This document shows, piece by piece, positions 58,778-64,000 of a DNA stretch of 64,000 nucleotides. Position 1 is the first letter of the stretch. Each line of letters begins with the position of its first letter. The notes beneath the pieces are model-generated. The model was given only the letters and a program-made list of their open reading frames with translations. It was not told where the DNA came from and searched no databases. Location: contig CM036759.1 in NCBI GenBank assembly GCA_020796225.1, positions 67,184,590 through 67,248,589 of the forward strand, in the 5' to 3' direction. Source of the stretch: Arion vulgaris (Eukaryota; Mollusca; Gastropoda; Stylommatophora; Arionidae). Position numbers and translations under genes: made by a program.

Positions 58778-60051
58778 TTTCTTCTTCTTCTTCTTCGATC
58801 GTTCTAGGCCTGTTTTAATCATTCTCATTGTGATATATAAACAGCCAAACGTCCCAACGTAATGAGTGCACCAGCCTTCAGCACCTATTGGAGCCCAGTT
58901 GCTTATCCTTCGTGGGGTGTTCGTTTTCAGCCAGCTTTGATTTACTAGGTAGGGTTTCCCTAGGTCGATCAGCTTTGCCGTATTTTTGGGCTTTGTGATC
59001 TACGCCGGGACAGTAGTTGCTTTCATGCCCGTTCTGACTGAGAAATATTTCTCGGGGGCTTGCTTATCCTCGGACGGCGTCTTACTCGTATAAGACACCG
59101 TGTAAATGGCCTTGCCAATGTTCAGACCCGGACTTCCTGTCAGGTCTGTACATTGTCGGCCTTCTTTTACCGTACATTTTGATTTGATCCGAAGAAGGAA
59201 CATTCTCAGCCTTTTCTAGACGCGCATTGGTACGTGGCAATTTGCAATTAACCTCGAAAGCACTGGCATGGGGGCCGGGGACAAACAATGTAGAGGTCGT
59301 TTCGGCCCGGGGCTATCAGCGTAACTGAGGATTTTGCGCTCGCCGCCATCACCCGCCCCAGTTATTCCGGGATGTTAGTTACGACTGCAATCGAACTTTC
59401 CGGTTGCCCTATGGGTGGAGTCCGTTAGGAATCACCAACCTCAGTTCTTCCGGGGATGTTAATTTTAGTCGCACAGTACCTTGCACGGTTTTCCCAGGGC
59501 GGTAGTTTCGTTATGCACTAAACGCAACTTGTTCTTTTGCGCTCGGCAACCTTGCCCAGTACATGTATCTGCCAGGCTCCGATGCGGGGCAGCTGCAATC
59601 TTCTCTCGCACCAACACGAGGGTAGACTTTTATTCGTTACGGTCCTGTCTTATTTATTCTTGCTGACGGGCTGGCAATGTTTGCCCCCTCCTCAGGACTT
59701 CGAGCTTCGCCCTACGTGGGCATACGTTTGGTCACTGGATGCACCTCTCATCCATGTCAGGGACGTTTCGTTGCTGCTTCTTTGCGTTCAGGGACTTGGA
59801 CAATATCTTGTTGGACATCGGTCAGGAGATTTGTGCATTTTGTTTGTATGTATCTTTATTGTATTTCCGTAATTGCACTGCTACCACTACCAGTAGTTTT
59901 TCTCTCCCCGATCCCTGCCCTCTTAGCCAGACCGGAACCAGAGTCTGTTTCCAGGGTCACCGCGTGGAGGTTGGGGCAGGGTCTTGGTTACGCGCCCTCG
60001 CTAACCCTGGCTCATGTTACCATCCTGACCTCATGAGCCTTTTGACCCCAC
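58778..60051 (-). mobile_element. 1.3-kb retroposon, copy C, full length
   Basis: Begins with (CTT)5 at 58780 (the 3' (GAA)n tail on minus), continues GATCGTTCTAGGCCTGTTTT and ends at CATGAGCCTTTTGACCCC, exactly the end of copy A. The length is about 1274 bases. It shares all landmarks with copy A. Short open stretches on both strands are not conserved between copies. Confidence 0.85.
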
Positions 60052-60300
60052 AATGTGTTCTTAACCTTCCTTCCTCATCAGATGTCCAAAAAGCTACCCT
60101 AAATAAAAAGCGTCGCAGAAATCGGTTTGGCTGGCTTACTTGTAGGCGCATAGCTGGCAGAACTTACAGTCGCTCTTAGGCTTGGATCACATACAAATCA
60201 CAAAGAGGGGTTAACAAATAGTCAATATGGAGATTGTGAAGAATGATCAAGAAATAAACAGTGTACAGGTATTAAGAGCTTCCGAAGAAACAAATAGACA
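60052..60300 (+). repeat. Dispersed repeat, second copy of 1283-1390
   Basis: CGTCGCAGAAATCGG (60111), TTGTAGGCGCATAGCTGGCA and CGCTCTTAGGCTTGGATCAC match the segment near 1291-1370 in the same order and orientation. Confidence 0.65.
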
Positions 60301-60370
60301 AATACAGGATTCGAACCACTTAATCTCATTTCTTACGACACCCATCGCCTAGCGCCTAGCCTAGCAATAC
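60301..60370 (-). mobile_element. tRNA-like SINE head on minus
   Basis: GGATTCGAACC at about 60308-60318 is a perfect reverse-strand B box. An A-box-like TAGGCTAGGCGCTAGG lies about 40 bases further on minus. No tRNA stem structure was found. Confidence 0.5.
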
Positions 60371-60699
60371 CAGCGTCCTTACGAACACAATCAGCGAACA
60401 ATAAAAAAAAATGGCTCACTGAGGAGTTTCTTTCACAAACGCTTCGTTATAACTAGACACAGAATAATCAGGTAAGGTTTGATCGAACAGTGTTTGCACA
60501 AACACATGCCATAAGCTTATTGTGCTTGTATATATTTAAGACGAGACAATATCATACATACACGCATGTATACACATATAACAAACATGCATACAACATT
60601 CAAAGTAGCTTCAAATTTATTCTAAGATGAGAACAAGGATTCGTTTATTTCCCAAAGAAAATGTGATTATTTGCTTCTTAATGGTTTGATCATGTTTCT
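60371..60699. other. AT-rich sequence, nothing recognised
   Basis: Contains alternating ACATACA-type low complexity near 60550-60590. No gene seen. Confidence 0.45.
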
Positions 60700-60852
60700 T
60701 TGTACCATTCGTCCGTCCCACCTAGTCTATATAACTTTGTAGCATCCGTACGTCCCACCTAGTCCTTGTCCGTCCCACGTAGTCCCTGTCCGTCCCACCT
60801 AGTCCCTGACCGTCCCACCTAGTCCCTGTCCGTCCCACCTAGTCTATATAAC
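60700..60852. repeat. 20-bp tandem repeat, about 6 copies
   Basis: GTCCGTCCCACCTAGTCCCT repeats every 20 bases between 60760 and 60845; two longer units carrying CTATATAACTTTGTAGCATC stand at the start. Confidence 0.93.
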
Positions 60853-60892
60853 TTACCTTTGTGTGTTGTTATCTAAGTATCTTCATGTGGAG

Positions 60893-61110
60893 CGTCTGGC
60901 AGAATGGATTGGATCGTTGGCTTCCATTCGGGAGACCTGGGTTTAATCCTCGGTAAGGCATATATCGAAGAGTATGCATACTGATGGTTCCTGTGGCTCG
61001 CTGATTAAACACACCTCTCACTCTGCCTCTCAGGCATCCAGTTCGACTTGAACAACGGGTAACTCCAAGCTGCTTAAATCGCTTGATCGATTCAACATCG
61101 ATTTTAGTGT
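60893..61110 (+). mobile_element. tRNA-headed SINE
   Basis: GTCTGGCAGAATGGATTGGA (A-box region, 60894) and CTGGGTTTAATCC (B box, about 60947-60957) are followed by TATGCATACTGATGGTTCCT and GATTAAACACACCTCTCAC, a body shared inverted with 57440-57350. Confidence 0.6.
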
Positions 61111-61420
61111 CCTCATCCAACAGAGAGTCTCGAAGAGACCGAAGAATATCCCCTTATCCATCTTCAATTCCCAACAATCGATGCTGTTGATGCAAGCCTG
61201 TCCGCTCTCTCATTACCGTAAACACCGCATGCCCAGGACAGTATATCCACGTAAGCCGCTGGAGGTTAGAAATGTCTGTAGTGTCACCTTCTTAGGACGG
61301 TGTAGGACAGGTGGGACGTGAGCCTGTGGAAATTAATGGCCGCATGGCTAGTGCAGTCGTCGCGTAGCTGTACCGGTTAGGATTTTTCATTTATGCCCAC
61401 AAGAGAAATAAATCCTTGGC
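61111..61420. other. Unassigned sequence
   Basis: Balanced composition with no recognised gene, repeat or motif; possibly SINE body. Confidence 0.4.
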
Positions 61421-61565
61421 TTTCCCGTGGATTGAACACAAGTCTCCAGCATGTAAGCCGCGCTCTAATCCATTCAACCAGATGCCCCTCATTACACCAC
61501 CCATAAATGTAAGCTGCGCTCTAATCCATTCAACCAGATGCCCCTCATTACACCGCCCATAAACA
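61421..61565 (-). mobile_element. tRNA-like SINE heads on minus, 56-bp duplication
   Basis: On minus, GGGGCATCTGGTTGAATGGA and TTAGAGCGCGGCTTACATG are followed by TTGTGTTCAATCC (B box, about 61434). The A-box half is present twice, at 61453 and 61509. The 3' arm does not pair with the 5' arm, so it is not an intact tRNA. Confidence 0.6.
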
Positions 61566-61646
61566 CAGTATTACAATGCAGTACGCTCTCAATTATGTGA
61601 CATGGGCACGTCTCAGACACTGGAACGAGTTCGAGAATTAGGCGTT

Positions 61647-62381
61647 AAGTGTGGACATGCCAGACAGTGTCGTCTTCGTGGTAGAGAGAAGATATAGTAA
61701 TCAACTTCTCATGGGTACAAGTTTGGACATGCCAGACAGTGTCGTCTTCGTGGTAGAGAGAGAAGATATAGTAATCAACTTCTCATGGGTACAAGTTTGG
61801 ACATGCCAGACAGTGTCGTCTTCGTGGTAGAGAGAGAAGATATACTAATCAACTCTCATGGTACAAGTTTGGACATGCCAGACAGTGACGTCTTCGTGGT
61901 AGAGAGAGAAGATATACTAATCAACTTCTCATTGGTACAAGTTTGGACATGCCAGACAGTGTCGTCTTCGTGGTAGAGAGAGAAGATATACTAATCAACT
62001 TCTCATGGGTACAAGTTTGGACATGCCAGACAGTGTCGTCTTCGTGGTAGAGAGAGAGATATACTAATCAACTTCTCATGGGTACAAGTTTGGACATGCC
62101 AGACAGTGACGTCTTCGTGGTAGAGAGAGAAGATATACTAATCAACTTCTCATGGGTACAAGTTTGGACATGCCAGACAGTGTCGTCTTCGTGGTAGAGA
62201 GAGAAGATATACTAATCAACTTCTCATGGGTACAAGTTTGGACATGCCAGACAGTGTCGTCTTCGTAGTAGAGAGAGAAGATATACTAATCAACTTCTCA
62301 TGGGTACAAGTTTGGACATGCCAGACAGTGTCGTCTTCGTGGTAGAGAGAGAAGATATAGTAATCAACTTCTCATGGGTAC
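61647..62381. repeat. 74-bp minisatellite, about 10 copies
   Basis: TTCTCATGGGTACAAGTTTG, GACATGCCAGACAGTGTCGT, CTTCGTGGTAGAGAGAGAAG and ATATAGTAATCAAC repeat almost perfectly. In one plus frame each unit reads YKFGHARQCRLRGRE, close to the K-W-F-GH-x-R box of LINE ORF2. The last unit passes into GGGTACGGTGAGCAAATGG and the LINE terminal codons. Confidence 0.95.
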
Positions 62382-62517
62382 GGTGAGCAAATGGACTTTA
62401 GGATGGCTGCTGCAGCGGAGGACATAGCATGCATGGGACTGCCCAATGTGCCTTGACGTCGATCGCATAACATAACATAACATAACATAACATAACATAA
62501 CATAACATAACATAACG
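62382..62517 (+). mobile_element. LINE terminal codons with (CATAA)9 tail
   Basis: After the 74-bp array comes MAAAAEDIACMGLPNVP and a stop (about 62403-62457), then CTTGACGTCGATCGCATAAC and about nine CATAA units. The reverse-strand copy at 55850-55715 has the same order without a tandem array, with AAAAEDRAR preserved. Confidence 0.75.
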
Positions 62518-62600
62518 GTATTACAAGCAGTAACTACATGTTTTAAAAAAAGAAAAAAAAACATTTTAGTTAAATATCTCAATTCTGTCTTCTTTCGCAG

Positions 62601-62802
62601 ACATGTCATCTTTGCTGAAAACCAACATGATACGTACGCTGGAACCAGCTTCCCTGGACTGTTGGACTTACTCTTTGAGATTGAGAAAGAGCCGGAGAGA
62701 TGGGAGACAGTCAAGCAACACTTCCACGTTATTTTAACAATTATCCAGACTGCAGGAATTACCTTAAGAGATGCAACAAGCTTCATGTCTGAAACTCTTT
62801 AA
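62601..62802 (+). CDS. Terminal coding exon of an unidentified host gene
   Basis: A strong acceptor (CTGTCTTCTTTCGCAG, AG at 62599-62600) is followed by one base and then 66 open codons from 62602 to a TAA at 62800-62802. It contains FAENQHDTYAGTSFPGLLDL near its start, EIEKEPERWETVKQHF in the middle, and ends DATSFMSETL. The amino acid mix, amphipathic helices and the use of all codon positions look like a conserved globular or helical protein, unlike every other frame in the window. I could not assign a family. Upstream exons are not visible; the (CATAA)n LINE end and the 74-bp array would lie in the preceding intron. The open frame on the opposite strand is a shadow of this exon. No AATAAA was seen before the LINE at 62870. 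Confidence 0.6.
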
Positions 62803-62869
62803 CATTGAAATTGTGCCTTAACCCGTGCCATACCACGGACCACTTTAGCGGCATATACATGTTAGCCAA

Positions 62870-63460
62870 TTATACCACCTTCTTCTTCTCTTCCACCATT
62901 TACTTCTTTATGGAAGTGTTGGGGTGAAACGTAGTGATCTTGTGTGTGCTTGTTCTTCTCTTCCACCATTTACTTCTTTATTGAAGTGTTGGGGTGAAAC
63001 GTAGTGATCTTTTGTGTGCTTTTTAAGGCACTTTGTAAGCTGATATTCATGTTCGTAAGGCTGTTCTTGATGCCGTCGCTCCATCTTTGCGTGGTCTTCC
63101 TCTTGCCTTGTACTCATTATACTTTTTCTATCTGGTTCTCTGTGGTAGGCGATACCAGGACATCCTGGTCAGGTGTCCAAACCATTTAATCTGTTGTTCT
63201 TTTATGAATTGCATAACTGGTTTCACATCCAGTCTCCTTCTGATTTTTTTCATTTCTAATTTTGTCTCTTATTGTCACACCTGCAGCTCTTCTAAGACAC
63301 CTCATCTCTGTCGTTATAATTTTCCGCTCATTAGCTGCTGTTATTGGCCATGTTTGACACTGGTAACATAGTGTTGGCCAGAAAATCTTTCTTATGAGAT
63401 TTGCTTTAGTTGTTAGCGGTATCTCTTTCTGTGACAACAGTGGTGTTAACTGTGGCATTA
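62870..63460 (-). mobile_element. LINE ORF2 C-terminal tail and 3' UTR
   Basis: On minus from 63458: KANLIRKIFWPTLCYQCQTW, then IITTEMRCLRRAAGVTIRDK, and after a frame change IKWFGHLTRMSWYRLPQR (about 63200-63140) and KARGRPRK with RWSDGIKNSL-like codons near 63085-63050. The order post-RT region, GH box, GRPRK box is diagnostic for an ingi/RTE-like LINE. The 3' UTR contains a 70-bp duplication (62881-63020; TTCCACCATT at 62891 and 62961). Fragments of the same family are at 1441-1490 and 32236-32525. Confidence 0.85.
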
Positions 63461-63551
63461 TACCGTCAAATACTATAATATCTTTTCATATGGGGACCTT
63501 TCATTGCTTTTTTACTTAAATATGGTAACTCACCTAAATGCAATGATGATG

Positions 63552-63614
<63 letters not shown>
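63552..63614. repeat. (AATC)n microsatellite, about 15 units
   Basis: Uninterrupted AATC repeats after GATGATGATTC. It precedes a family E repeat, as does the TGAT run at 12029. Confidence 0.98.
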
Positions 63615-63615
<1 letters not shown>

Positions 63616-63639
63616 GACTATACTTAACATTACAAGTGT

Positions 63640-64000
63640 TTATCGTATTTGAGTGATTGATAGAAAGAAACATCATCATTGCATTTCGATGAGTAACCAT
63701 GTGTGCTCCGATCTCTTTCTTACACAGGAAGATCTCAGCAGCAATGCACGAACTCCGTAGCACCGGCGGTTATTGCCGATGCAATTTAGAAGATGGTAAA
63801 CATATTTTGTAGAAATTTTATTTAAAAATTCTTCTCATGATTTTTGCCCAGACATCGGCTCTGGAGTATGCTCTTCTCGACTTTGACCTGCAAAGGTTTC
63901 TTTTAACGTGCTCAACATGAACACGAGACATACGTTTTATCGTCCATCTCCGATAGAACTAAGAACTCGATCTCACTTATACTATGATGGATCTCTGGAA
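63640..64000 (-). repeat. SINE-like dispersed repeat (family E), cut by window end
   Basis: GATTGATAGAAAGAAACATC, GTGCTCCGATCTCTTTCTTA, AATGCACGAACTCCGTAG, TTTATCGTCCATCTCCGATA and GATCTCTGGAA follow the same order as 12020-12365 and, inverted, 9497-9860. This is the best-preserved copy. Confidence 0.75.

Noticed and set aside
62364..62786. 140-codon minus-strand frame
   Set aside because: It is antisense to the plus-strand exon at 62601-62802 and runs through the CATAA microsatellite.

Overview
The window looks like a piece of an animal nuclear genome, most likely a mollusc (perhaps a heterobranch gastropod). The reasons are tRNA-headed SINEs, endonuclease-type non-LTR retrotransposons (LINEs) of several families, TTAGGG-like repeats, very large minisatellites and near absence of genes. 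The organism call is an inference from repeat families I recognise from memory; no host gene here is good enough to settle it. Nothing suggests a bacterial or viral genome: there are no operons, and long open frames occur almost only inside tandem repeats.

Layout. 1-0.2 kb: degenerate TTAGGG-like repeat. 0.2-1.9 kb: SINE head, a possible small host exon, a 31-bp minisatellite and a LINE 3' end. 1.9-8.4 kb: one 44-bp minisatellite of about 148 copies that runs directly into a LINE tail. 8.4-12.7 kb: LINE tail, 46-, 28-, ~80-, 60- and 40-bp tandem arrays, SINE-like repeats and a possible terminal exon. 12.97-16.09 kb: one nearly complete but frame-broken LINE ORF2 (endonuclease, RT, RNase H) lying between two blocks of the same 40-bp minisatellite. 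16.1-29.0 kb: noisy, homopolymer-rich sequence with 72-, 47-, 36-, ~60- and ~48-bp arrays and broken LINE and SINE pieces. 29.1-32.5 kb: a 2A-like fragment, then a LINE tail split by a 2.5-kb two-level array (18-bp unit, 28-bp spacer). 32.5-35.4 kb: RNase H fragment, a 51-bp array and another LINE tail. 35.7-37.1 kb: a 1.3-kb retroposon with a 12-bp target duplication. 37.6-55.7 kb: an 18-kb array of a 47-bp unit. 55.7-64 kb: LINE RNase H tail, SINE pieces, two more copies of the 1.3-kb retroposon, a 74-bp array ending in LINE terminal codons, one convincing host terminal exon (62601-62802), a reverse-strand LINE tail and a SINE-like repeat cut by the window end.

Main message. More than half of the window is minisatellite. 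Several arrays (44, 18, 51, 74 and ~47 bp units) begin or end exactly in the C-terminal coding part of LINE ORF2, and their units still carry fragments of LINE motifs such as the (K/R)W-F/Y-GH box, the WIRDITD box or the terminal A-x-D-R-x-x-W helix. This points to repeated birth of minisatellites from LINE 3' ends in this genome. The only protein-coding host sequence I would defend is the 62.6-kb exon; two other exon candidates are weaker. Frames are broken by single-base indels from about 9.6 to 28.9 kb, which looks like incompletely polished long-read sequence, so LINE decay there should not be over-interpreted.
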